Of a stretch of DNA of 44,547 nucleotides, positions 8,678 to 17,800 are shown one piece after another. Below the pieces are notes generated by a model. The model did no database searches. It saw only the letters and a list, made by a program, of their open reading frames with translations, and was not told the DNA's origin. This DNA is from an uncultured Chlorobiota bacterium (GTDB lineage Bacteria > Bacteroidota > Bacteroidia > Bacteroidales > JAADGE01): contig CAMZKL010000020.1 of the NCBI GenBank assembly GCA_947311255.1, positions 1 through 44,547 on the forward strand, written 5' to 3'. How positions within the stretch are numbered: the stretch's first letter is position 1; the number at the start of each line of letters is the position of its first letter. Position numbers and translations under genes: made by a program.

Positions 8678-11485
8678 ATGAGAAGACTTATTTTAATGTT
8701 CTTATTTTTTGTTTTTGCATCTAGCATAGTTCATGCTCAAAACAAGATAACAGGGATTGTTAAAGACAGAAATACTCAAAAAAATCTTTCGGGTGTTGAA
8801 GTTAGGCTTTTGAAAACAAATATTAGCACCTTAACTGATGCTAATGGGTATTATGAATTAAATAATGTCCCGTCAGGAGCTGTTCAAATTTATTTTTCCT
8901 TAGTTGGTTATCATTCTTTCATTCAGGTAGTTGAAAATACTGAAAGTACTAATAAAAATATCGGATATTTTTATATGACATCCTCAGATATAACTATTGA
9001 CAATGAGCCTACAAGTGAAAACTCAAATTCCGAAGATGAAACTATTGTAGATATTGATGACAGTGAATTTATTGAAGGTTATGATGATTTAGATGTTAAT
9101 GTTTCCGGCGTATTACATGGTTCAAAAGATGTTTTTATGTCAACAGCAGGTTATACATTAGGACCTTTGCGTTTTAGTATTAGAGGTTACGAAAATAAAT
9201 ATTCTGATTTATATATGAACGGAATTCAAACAAATGATATGGAATCCGGACGTGCTGTTTGGGCATATTGGGGAGGATTAAATGATGCAGTCAGGAACAA
9301 AGAGGCGTACAAAGGAATTAGCAACTCGGATATTGGTTTTGGAGGAGTTGGAGGTATCACCGGGATTGATACACGAGCTTCTAAAATAAGAACAGGTACT
9401 AAATTAACATATTCTTTTACAAACAGAAGCTATAACCATCGAGCAATGTTTATACATTCAACAGGTATGATGAAAAATGGTCTTGCAGTTGCAGTATCAG
9501 GTTCAAGAAGATATGCAAAAGAAGGTTATGTAGAAGGAACTTTTTATGATGCTTGGGCTTATTTCCTTTCTGTTGAAAAAAAAATAAATGATAAACACAG
9601 TATTGGTTTTGTTGGTTTTGGAGCACCTTCAAAAAGAGGCGGAAGAAGTGCAACAACACAAGAAGTTTATGATTTAACAAGCACAAGATACAATCCTAAT
9701 TGGGGATGGCAAAATGGTAAAAAACGAAATGCAAAAGTTGGAGATTCTCATACTCCTTTTGGTATATTAACCCATTATTGGAATATAAATAAATCTAGCA
9801 AATTAGAAACTTCTTTTGCCTATTCAAAAGGAAAATACAATAAAACTTCCTTAAATTGGTATAATGCAAATGATCCAAGACCAGATTATTATAGATATTT
9901 GCCAAGTTATTATGCAACAAAATATGGTTATCAGGCAGGAGATTCTATTTTAAGAAGGAATGAATTTCTTAATGGAGAACGCCAAATAGATTGGAACTTA
10001 ATGTATCAAACAAATTATAATAGTATTGATACCATTGAAAATGCAGATAATATTTCCGGCAATACACTAATTGGAAAACGTTCACAGTATATTATTGAAG
10101 ACAGAAGAAATGAAAATAATCAATTTTGGTTTAGCACTAATTTTAATAAACAAGTTAATGAAAACTTAAAAGTTGTTTTTGGTGCACAACACAGAAGATA
10201 CAAAAGCAGACATTACAAAACACTAGTTGATTTGCTTGGAGGAGATTTTATTGTTGATGTTGATAAATACGCCCAAAGAGATTTAGCCGATTTATATGGA
10301 GAAGAAGTTGCAGAAAGTGATATAAGACATCCAAATAACATAATAGATGAAATAGGAGAAGTTTTTGGAAATGATTACTACTCAAATGTTAATAAAACAC
10401 AAGCATGGATAAAAGCACAAATGAACATTGGAAGAATTGATGTTTTTGGAGCAATTAACGGTTCTAACACTAACTTTTGGAGAACAGGAAATATGCAAAA
10501 TGGTAAATTCCCAAATAATTCTCTCGGAAATTCTGAAAAATTATCTTTTATAAATTATGGTGCAAAAGCAGGTTTTTCGTATAAATTATCAGGCAAACAA
10601 CACATAAGAGGAAAAGCTACATATTTTACCAAAGCACCCGATTTTAGAAACTCATTTGTTTCTCCAAGAACAAGAAATCAAGTAATATCCGGTTTAGAAA
10701 GTGAAACAATTTATTCAGGAGAGATTGGTTATATAATCCAATCAAATAAATTTAAGGCAACTTTTGATGCCTTCTACACAGAAATTAATAATCAATCAAG
10801 TGTAAGAAGTTTTTATTTAGATATATCACACAGTTTTTTAAATTTTGTAATGTCTAATGTTGATAAAACATACCAAGGCATTGAGTTGGGAGCTGAATAT
10901 ACAATAGTTCCTGGACTCTCTGCATACGGTGTTGGTTCATTAGGATATTACAGATGGGCATCAAACCCAAATTTCAATGTATATATTGACAATAGTGCAT
11001 CTTTAGAACTTGAGAACGAAAAAGCTTTTATTAAAGGAAATTTAGTAGGAGGAACTCCTCAAACGGCTTTTTCTGCCGGAATTAAGTATTTTTCATATAA
11101 ATACATAATGTTTGGTGTAAATGTTAATTATTTGGATGACAGATATTTGCCTTTTAGTGCATTAACAAGAGCAACTTCTTCATTAGAAGGCTTTTCGGAA
11201 CAAGACAGGTTAGACCCAAGATTTAAAGAATTTATTAAACAAGACAAACTTCCTGCATCATTAACATTAGATGCATTTATTGGAAAATCATTCAGATTTG
11301 ATTATAAATATTATTTGAACATTAGTTTAAATGTTTCCAATATTTTAAACAACACACAAATAAGAACAGGGGGATACGAACAAGCAAGATTTGTCTATGA
11401 TTTAGAATCATTAGAAAGATTTCCTCCAAAATATTATTATTACAGCGGTTTACAATATTACCTAAATGTTAGCTTTAGATTTTAA
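8678..11485 (+). CDS. TonB-dependent outer-membrane receptor
   Basis: A 935-residue outer-membrane transporter with a signal peptide (MRRLILMFLFFVFASSIVHAQ). Residues ~22-95 are a carboxypeptidase-regulatory-like domain (ITGIVKDRNTQKNLSGVEV, LTDANGYYELNNVPSG). A strongly acidic linker follows (about residues 104-142). The plug spans about 140-235 (RFSIRGYENKYSDLYMNG and SDIGFGGVGGITGIDTRAS). The rest is beta-barrel with aromatic-rich strands and the C-terminal signature YLNVSFRF. It imports a substrate using TonB energy. There is no SusD next to it; the partners are two OB-fold lipoproteins 22 bases downstream, and three secreted nucleic-acid-related genes diverge from it. I therefore infer DNA fragments or nucleotides as substrate, which the sequence alone cannot prove. 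Confidence 0.93.
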   Translation: MRRLILMFLFFVFASSIVHAQNKITGIVKDRNTQKNLSGVEVRLLKTNISTLTDANGYYELNNVPSGAVQIYFSLVGYHSFIQVVENTESTNKNIGYFYMTSSDITIDNEPTSENSNSEDETIVDIDDSEFIEGYDDLDVNVSGVLHGSKDVFMSTAGYTLGPLRFSIRGYENKYSDLYMNGIQTNDMESGRAVWAYWGGLNDAVRNKEAYKGISNSDIGFGGVGGITGIDTRASKIRTGTKLTYSFTNRSYNHRAMFIHSTGMMKNGLAVAVSGSRRYAKEGYVEGTFYDAWAYFLSVEKKINDKHSIGFVGFGAPSKRGGRSATTQEVYDLTSTRYNPNWGWQNGKKRNAKVGDSHTPFGILTHYWNINKSSKLETSFAYSKGKYNKTSLNWYNANDPRPDYYRYLPSYYATKYGYQAGDSILRRNEFLNGERQIDWNLMYQTNYNSIDTIENADNISGNTLIGKRSQYIIEDRRNENNQFWFSTNFNKQVNENLKVVFGAQHRRYKSRHYKTLVDLLGGDFIVDVDKYAQRDLADLYGEEVAESDIRHPNNIIDEIGEVFGNDYYSNVNKTQAWIKAQMNIGRIDVFGAINGSNTNFWRTGNMQNGKFPNNSLGNSEKLSFINYGAKAGFSYKLSGKQHIRGKATYFTKAPDFRNSFVSPRTRNQVISGLESETIYSGEIGYIIQSNKFKATFDAFYTEINNQSSVRSFYLDISHSFLNFVMSNVDKTYQGIELGAEYTIVPGLSAYGVGSLGYYRWASNPNFNVYIDNSASLELENEKAFIKGNLVGGTPQTAFSAGIKYFSYKYIMFGVNVNYLDDRYLPFSALTRATSSLEGFSEQDRLDPRFKEFIKQDKLPASLTLDAFIGKSFRFDYKYYLNISLNVSNILNNTQIRTGGYEQARFVYDLESLERFPPKYYYYSGLQYYLNVSFRF

Positions 11486-11507
11486 AAAAAAATAAAAAAA
11501 ATATAAA

Positions 11508-12770
11508 ATGAAAAATATTATTAAAATTATAGCTTTTATTTCAATACTTACATTTTTTTTAACTTCATGCGTTAAAGAAAATTTTGAAGACTTGCCTTTA
11601 CCCACGCATAAAGTGGATTTTGAAGCAAACACTACCATAAAAGATTTAAAAGAGATGTTTGATTTTACTGATGTAATAACAGATGATATTATTATTAAGG
11701 GAACAGTAATTTCAGATGATAAATATGGTAATTTTTATAAAAAAATTGTTATTCAAGACAGCACAGGAGGAATTGAAATTCAAATTAATGATTATGATTT
11801 ATATAGACTATTTCCAGTAGGGCAGTTAGTTTATATAAAATGTAAAAGTCTTATAATAGGAGAATACAAAGGTGTAATGCAATTAACTTATGATTCAAAT
11901 GGAAGCTCAGAAAGATTACCTGCAAATACAGTTAAAAAATATATTTTTAAATCTGATGGTGGAGTTCCAATAGTTCCAAAAATTGTAAAAATTCCCGAAT
12001 TAAATAGTGAGCATATTAATACTTTAATAAAACTTGAAGATGTTGAATTTGATATTTCGGAACTTGCATTAACATATGCTACTCAAAATCAAGATGCCAG
12101 CAGAACTCTCACCGATTTTGCTGAAAACACACTAATTGTTAGAACTTCATCTCATGCAGATTTTGCACTTGACACATTGCCAAGTGGAAATGGCGATGTA
12201 ACAGCTGTTTTTACTGTTTATAATTCAGACAAACAAATAAATATTAGAAATACTAACGAAGTTAATTTAACAAATAACAGAATAGAAAGGGTGTACTTAT
12301 TAAATGAAGATTTTCCCGGAAACCTAGGAAATTTTTCAAGCTATAGTGTAACAGGCTCTCAAAACTGGTATTATAATTCTCAATACGACTGTGCTCTTAT
12401 GAGTGGCTATCAGGGTGGTGCAAATGAAAACGAAGATTGGTTAATAAGCCCTCAACTTGATTTAAGCACTTCTTCAGATGCTTTATTAACTTTTTCTCAC
12501 GCAGGAAAATTATACGGAAGTTCATGGGATAATGTAAGCCTTCAAATTTCATCTGATTATGATGGAACAAGTAATCCTTCAACACAAGGAAACTGGACAG
12601 AAGTAAAAGACTTTGCTTATCCAACAAGTTTTTCATTTATAAGTTCAGGAGCAATTGATATGACAGGTTTTGTTGGAAACTCATCAGTTTACATTGCTTT
12701 TAAATATCTTTCAGATAATTCAACTGCCTTAAAATGGGAAATTCAAACAGTTAAAATAATTGCTCAATAA
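11508..12770 (+). CDS. DUF5689-type OB-fold lipoprotein, first of a tandem pair
   Basis: A 420-residue lipoprotein: the lipobox FFLTSC places the lipidated Cys at residue 21, and the next residues (VKENFED) are acidic as in surface-exported Bacteroidota lipoproteins. Residues ~35-265 resemble DUF5689, with an OB-fold core (DIIIKGTVISDDKYGNFYKK, IVIQDSTGGIEIQI, GQLVYIKCKSL). Residues ~285-420 resemble a choice-of-anchor J domain (NEDWLISPQLDLST, IDMTGFVGNSSVYIAFKY). It follows the TonB receptor by 22 bases and precedes a paralogue by 13, so the three genes form one operon. I infer a surface lipoprotein that captures substrate for the receptor, in the place SusD takes in glycan systems. The family has no established function that I know of. 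Confidence 0.82.
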   Translation: MKNIIKIIAFISILTFFLTSCVKENFEDLPLPTHKVDFEANTTIKDLKEMFDFTDVITDDIIIKGTVISDDKYGNFYKKIVIQDSTGGIEIQINDYDLYRLFPVGQLVYIKCKSLIIGEYKGVMQLTYDSNGSSERLPANTVKKYIFKSDGGVPIVPKIVKIPELNSEHINTLIKLEDVEFDISELALTYATQNQDASRTLTDFAENTLIVRTSSHADFALDTLPSGNGDVTAVFTVYNSDKQINIRNTNEVNLTNNRIERVYLLNEDFPGNLGNFSSYSVTGSQNWYYNSQYDCALMSGYQGGANENEDWLISPQLDLSTSSDALLTFSHAGKLYGSSWDNVSLQISSDYDGTSNPSTQGNWTEVKDFAYPTSFSFISSGAIDMTGFVGNSSVYIAFKYLSDNSTALKWEIQTVKIIAQ

Positions 12771-12783
12771 AAAAAAATCAATA

Positions 12784-14130
12784 ATGAAAAATATAATAAA
12801 AATAACAATTTTATTAACTATTGTCTCAATAACTTTCTTTTCAAGTTGTATAGACTATAAATTTGAAGAACCTGACATCTATGATTGCAACTTAGATTTT
12901 CAGCCGAATACTTCAATTGCGGAATTATTAGCCTTACACCCGGGTTCGGGTTACCAAGATAGCGTATTGCTAATAGAGGATGATATAATTATAAAAGGAA
13001 CTGTAATTGCAAATGACAAATCTGGAAACTATTATAAATCATTTGTGATACAAGACAGTACAGAAGCAGGTGTTCAAACAGGACTTTTAATAAGTATTAA
13101 TGAATATGAATCTCATAATAAATATCATGAAGGAGATATGATATATATTAAATGTAAGGGCTTGTATTTAGGATATTATGGAGAAGTTATTCAATTAGGA
13201 GTATTATATAATGGTGCAATTGGAAGAATAGGAGAACCATCTATAAAATATCATATTTTTAATGCTTGTAACGGAAAATCTATAAAACCTAAATCAGTTA
13301 CTTTAAATAGCTTAAACTCAGCTCCCATTAACACACTTATAAAGTTGGAAGATGTTCAATTTAAAATTAGTGAACTTGGAGAAACCTATGCAGATGCTGG
13401 TGAAAATGTAACTTCAAATCAATTAATAACAGACTGTGGAGGCACTGCCGAAATAAGTGTAAGAACTAGTGGATATGCAAGATTTGCATCAGAAATTTTA
13501 CCATCCGGAAAAGGTAGTTTAATAGCCATAAACGGAAAACATAATGGACACACACAACTAATTATAAGAAACGTAAACGAAGTAAATTTAGAAGGCGAAA
13601 GATGTGGAGCAGTATATCAAAAAGATTTTGATGAAGTTACCTTTAGCGATCCGGGAGGTAGCACTATAGAAAATTTAACAAACGGCAATTGGACTACATA
13701 CAAAGTTATTGGAGAAACAAATTGGAAAAAAACAAACCAAGGACACTCTTCATATTATGCCTCTGTTACAAATTACAATTTTGATACAAGCTCAAATAGT
13801 GATGCTGAAGTATGGTTAATATCTCCATCTTTTAATTTATCACTTCTTAATAATCCTGTTTTAAATTTTAAAACTGCTAAAAATTATAGCGGCCCAAACT
13901 TAGAAATTAAAATTTCAACTGATTATTCGGGGAGTGGAGAACCAGCAAATGCTACATGGACAAACTTGTCTGCAACACTGTCGGGAGGCACTTTTGTTTG
14001 GATGGAATCAGGAGATATCGACCTTTCATCTTTTAAAGAAACATCTGTTTATATTTCATATGTATATAAAGGTACTGATAGTGAAGGAGCAACTTGGGAG
14101 GTTGATGATATTAGTATTTTTGATAATTAA
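12784..14130 (+). CDS. DUF5689-type OB-fold lipoprotein, second of a tandem pair
   Basis: A 448-residue paralogue of the preceding gene, sharing the MKNIIKI start, the lipobox (FFSSC, Cys22) and the core DDIIIKGTVIANDKSGNYYK with VIQDSTEAG. Residues ~40-275 resemble DUF5689; the C-terminus (about 285-448) resembles a choice-of-anchor J domain (EVWLISPSFNLSLLNNP, TWEVDDISIF). The start is taken at 12784 because it begins the signal peptide; an upstream in-frame ATG at 12760 would overlap the previous gene and add a charged extension. The gene ends before a strong bidirectional terminator. Role by context: substrate capture for the TonB receptor, perhaps with different specificity from its twin. 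Confidence 0.82.
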   Translation: MKNIIKITILLTIVSITFFSSCIDYKFEEPDIYDCNLDFQPNTSIAELLALHPGSGYQDSVLLIEDDIIIKGTVIANDKSGNYYKSFVIQDSTEAGVQTGLLISINEYESHNKYHEGDMIYIKCKGLYLGYYGEVIQLGVLYNGAIGRIGEPSIKYHIFNACNGKSIKPKSVTLNSLNSAPINTLIKLEDVQFKISELGETYADAGENVTSNQLITDCGGTAEISVRTSGYARFASEILPSGKGSLIAINGKHNGHTQLIIRNVNEVNLEGERCGAVYQKDFDEVTFSDPGGSTIENLTNGNWTTYKVIGETNWKKTNQGHSSYYASVTNYNFDTSSNSDAEVWLISPSFNLSLLNNPVLNFKTAKNYSGPNLEIKISTDYSGSGEPANATWTNLSATLSGGTFVWMESGDIDLSSFKETSVYISYVYKGTDSEGATWEVDDISIFDN

Positions 14131-14150
14131 AATTGAAATATTTTAAATAA

Positions 14151-14184
14151 AAAAAACGTTCAGAATTTCTGAACGTTTTTTTTT
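14151..14184. terminator. Bidirectional intrinsic terminator
   Basis: The stem ACGTTCAG/CTGAACGT has a short AATTT loop, with an A-run on the left and a T-run on the right. It separates the TonB/lipoprotein operon from the convergent HAD gene and can serve both. Confidence 0.85.
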
Positions 14185-14201
14185 ATAAACTAAACGTATC
14201 T

Positions 14202-14624
14202 TTATAATTTTTTAAATATAGATTTTATTTTATTAGAAAAATCGGTTTTATTTATTTCTTTTTCAATTTTTTGAAACTGTTTTTCCGGATTACCAATAAG
14301 CTCCCAAATTTTACTCCATCCAATAAATCCTCCGACATTTCTATCATCAATATAAATATCTGCATAAATTTTACGACTTATTTTCTTTTCATTAAACTTT
14401 TCGTCAGGGTAATTTTTATTAACTGCATAAAATTCAATACCATTTTCTTTACAGAAACTAACAGCCTCATCTAATTCTTTTCCTGCTCTATATGTCCAAA
14501 GAATAAGTTTATGTCCATCTTTTTGAAGTTGTTTTAGTGTCTCAAATGCAAAAAGATTAGTTTTTCCAATTTCAGGAAACTTGTGTTCAACTATTGTTCC
14601 GTCAAAATCTACAGCAATTATCAT
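14202..14624 (-). CDS. Small HAD-superfamily hydrolase (BT_0820-like)
   Basis: A 140-residue protein with HAD motif I at the very start (IIAVDFDGTIVEH: nucleophile Asp5 and acid Asp7), motif II in LILWTYR (the T after W) and a motif IV-like acidic pair in DIYIDDRNVGGF. It has only the core fold with no large cap, matching the BT_0820-type subgroup seen in Bacteroides. HAD enzymes of this size are usually phosphatases; the substrate is unknown. It is a single gene between two terminators. Confidence 0.8.
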   Translation of the reverse strand: MIIAVDFDGTIVEHKFPEIGKTNLFAFETLKQLQKDGHKLILWTYRAGKELDEAVSFCKENGIEFYAVNKNYPDEKFNEKKISRKIYADIYIDDRNVGGFIGWSKIWELIGNPEKQFQKIEKEINKTDFSNKIKSIFKKL

Positions 14625-14653
14625 AAAAATGTTTTATTTATTGATTAAAAAAG

Positions 14654-14681
14654 AAAAAAGCACTCAAGCGAGTGCTTTTTT
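14654..14681 (-). terminator. Intrinsic terminator of the repeat-protein gene
   Basis: The stem AAAAAAGCACTC/GAGTGCTTTTTT with a four-base loop lies downstream of the minus-strand gene ending at 14850 and upstream of the HAD gene. Confidence 0.75.
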
Positions 14682-14849
14682 CAACCTTCTTTATTAACCT
14701 AAACCTTAAAACTATGAAAACTTTAATTTTAATTAGGACAAATATAATTCAAAATATTGTTACAGACTAATTTAAAGTCTTAATAAAAGTTAAAAAATAA
14801 AAATTTTAACTTTTTAGTAAAGTTAAGTTGTCAATTATTAATGATTAAT

Positions 14850-17800
14850 TTACTTTATTATAATTTTAATTACTCTTTTTTTATTATTTTTTAAAATTTT
14901 CATGAAATATATACCTGGTTTTTCATTTAAAAGATTAATTTTTTTAACTTTTTTTCTAATTTTTGTTTCATTATAAATTAATTTTCCAATAATATCAAAA
15001 ATTTCCATATCATAATTTTCTTCTTCAATATTTTCAATAATAAATTCACCTGAATTTGGATTTGGATAAATTAAAAACTTATCATCTAATTCATTAATTC
15101 CTGTTCCATCGTAATAAACATCCACATAATCTTCGGTTGTGCATGAAGAAGAAGATATTGTCCACATAAATGTATTATTATAAGCTATATTATGAACCTG
15201 CGAGTTGTATAAAGTAGGAGATACAATATTTCCTGATCCCATAATCAAAGACCAAACTCCATTTGCACCGGCAGGTGGCATATTCCCATCTAATGTAACT
15301 GTTCTAGAACTCAAATATTGGTCCTCCCCTGCATCTGCAATAATTCTAGTTATACTAACATCATCATAAGAAGTTGCACCATTTTGAGTTACTGTCCATC
15401 TATAAATATTCATCCCAACCCCCACATTTCTTACCCATGTATTATTTGAATGAATATCAACAAAATTACCTGCCCCTTCTAAAACAGACCAAACTTGGTT
15501 TGAAGCACCGTAATCTGCAGCACTTAGCTGAACAGAATCTGAACATATCGTTCTGTCAACTCCAGCATTTGGAGCAAAATTTACAACTGTTATATTTACA
15601 ATATCATCTGATGGACAACCATCTTTAATAACAGACCATAAAAATTGATTTACTCCGGAAGGCATTTCTGTTACTTCCGTATTCGGATTGTAAATATCGG
15701 TGATTATTCCACCCCCGCCAACCGGCGTCCATTGGGCAGTTGCACCGGAAGGCAAAACAGCAGTCGTAAATGTGCTTGTAACAAAATTATCTAAAACTTG
15801 ATCTTCACCTGCAACTGCATCAAAACTTCTGTTGTGAATTATAACTTCATCTTCATTACTTGTGCATCCCGAATTAAAAATTTTCCATTTTAAAGTATTA
15901 TAACCTCTTTGAATGTTCGTTATATTTGTATTGTACAAACTTATATCTTCAAAGTCTGCATAACCGGAAACTATTTCCCAAACACCGGTTTCCCCAGCGG
16001 GAGGTTGCCCACCGGAAAGTTGAGTATAGTCCACACAAATTTCTTGATCTGAACCTGCATAAACTTCAATTGAATTATTAAACACCGAAACATCATCAAA
16101 AGAAATACAAGTATTGTTTGTTACAGTCCATCTATAAATGTTTTCTCCTGGATTAATATTATTTACTTGCGAATTTGGGCTATTTTCATCTGAAAAAGCT
16201 CCTGCACCAAACTGAACTGTCCAATTTCCTGTTCCTAAAATAGGAGTTTCAGCATCTAAATCTGCATAATTTGTACAAACTGTTAAGTCTGCTCCCGCGT
16301 TTGCTTGAACTAAATTATTTGTAATATTCACATCATCTGTTGCCGTACACGAGTTCTTTGTTACATACCATCTATAAATATTTACTGAATTTTCTAAAAT
16401 TCCTGAAACTGACGTATTATATTGCGAAGAATTATTAAATATCCCCGTTCCTGATACCACTGTCCAATAACCTGAATCCGGATTCGGATTATTTGCATTT
16501 AAATTTGTATTATCATCACATATTTGTTGATTAGGACCTGCTAATGTAAAAAACATATTATTTGTAATGATTACATTATCATCGTCAGTACAACCATTTC
16601 CGCTCACAGTCCATGTAAAAGTATTTAAACCTATACTTAGCCCTGTAACATCAGAAGTATTGTTTGAAGGTTCATTTATTGTTCCTGAACCTCCTGACAC
16701 TGACCAAATTCCTGAAAGACTTCCTGAAACAGGTAAAGCAGCTAAACTTGTATAATTTAGACAAATATTTTGGTCATTTCCTGCATTTGCCAATACTGTA
16801 TTTCTATTTATTACTGCTTCGTCTGAATTTTCGCAACCATCTTTTGCAAGTGTCCACTTGATAATATTTGATCCTAAGGATAAATTCCTTACAGTTGTTG
16901 TTTGATCATTTGAATTATCAAAAAAAGCGGTCGTAGGTTGTACTGTCCAAAAACCGTTTCCCCCTGGAGGTGGCATATTACCATTAATTGGAGAATAACT
17001 TTCGCAAATTTCAGTGGGTCCGCTAACACTTGCATTTGCAATATATTGATTATTAAGAATTTCAATGTCATCAAAATCAGAACACGTTCCTTTTGTAAGA
17101 GTCCATCTATATTTGTTTATACCAGAAGTAAGGCTTGTAACTGTTGAATTATATTGATTAATATTTGTTACCGTACTTGCACCTGCAATTATTTGCCATT
17201 CTCCTATTTCTCCCGTTTGAGCTTCGTTTCCATTTAATATGCTTGAAGTTCCACAAACAATTTGATCTATTCCTGCATTTGCATTAACAAAATTGTTAGT
17301 AACAATTACATCATCATAATTTGAACATTCTGCATAATTTATTGTCCATCTGTATGTGTTTGCATTAAATGATACATTACTTACACTTGTAGTGTTTAGC
17401 AATGAATTAGCAAAAATTCCTGTTCCTGAAATAACTGACCACGAACCTGTTCCAACAGAAGGATTTGATGCTGCCAATGTTGTATTTCCATTACAAATTT
17501 CAAAATCTGAACCTGCATTTGCTGGTGAAGCAGTATTTCGACTAATTGAAACATAATCAGTTTCAACACAAGCACCTTTTGTTATCTTCCATTCAAAAGT
17601 ATTTACTCCGTTTACTAAACCTGACACTTCCGTATTGTATTGATTTTCATTTACAAAAGTTCCACTTCCTCCTGTTACTCTCCATTCTCCCGTTCCTGTT
17701 CCCGGATTATTTCCGTTAAGAATGTATGAATTTGTACAAGTTATGTCATCAGCTCCTGCATTAGCAACAAAATAATCGTAGAAAATTTCAACTTCATCTT

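Noticed and set aside
14714-14770. Plus-strand 18-codon frame starting at an ATG in the gap before the repeat protein
   Set aside because: Too short, without promoter box or conserved features, and in a terminator-flanked gap.
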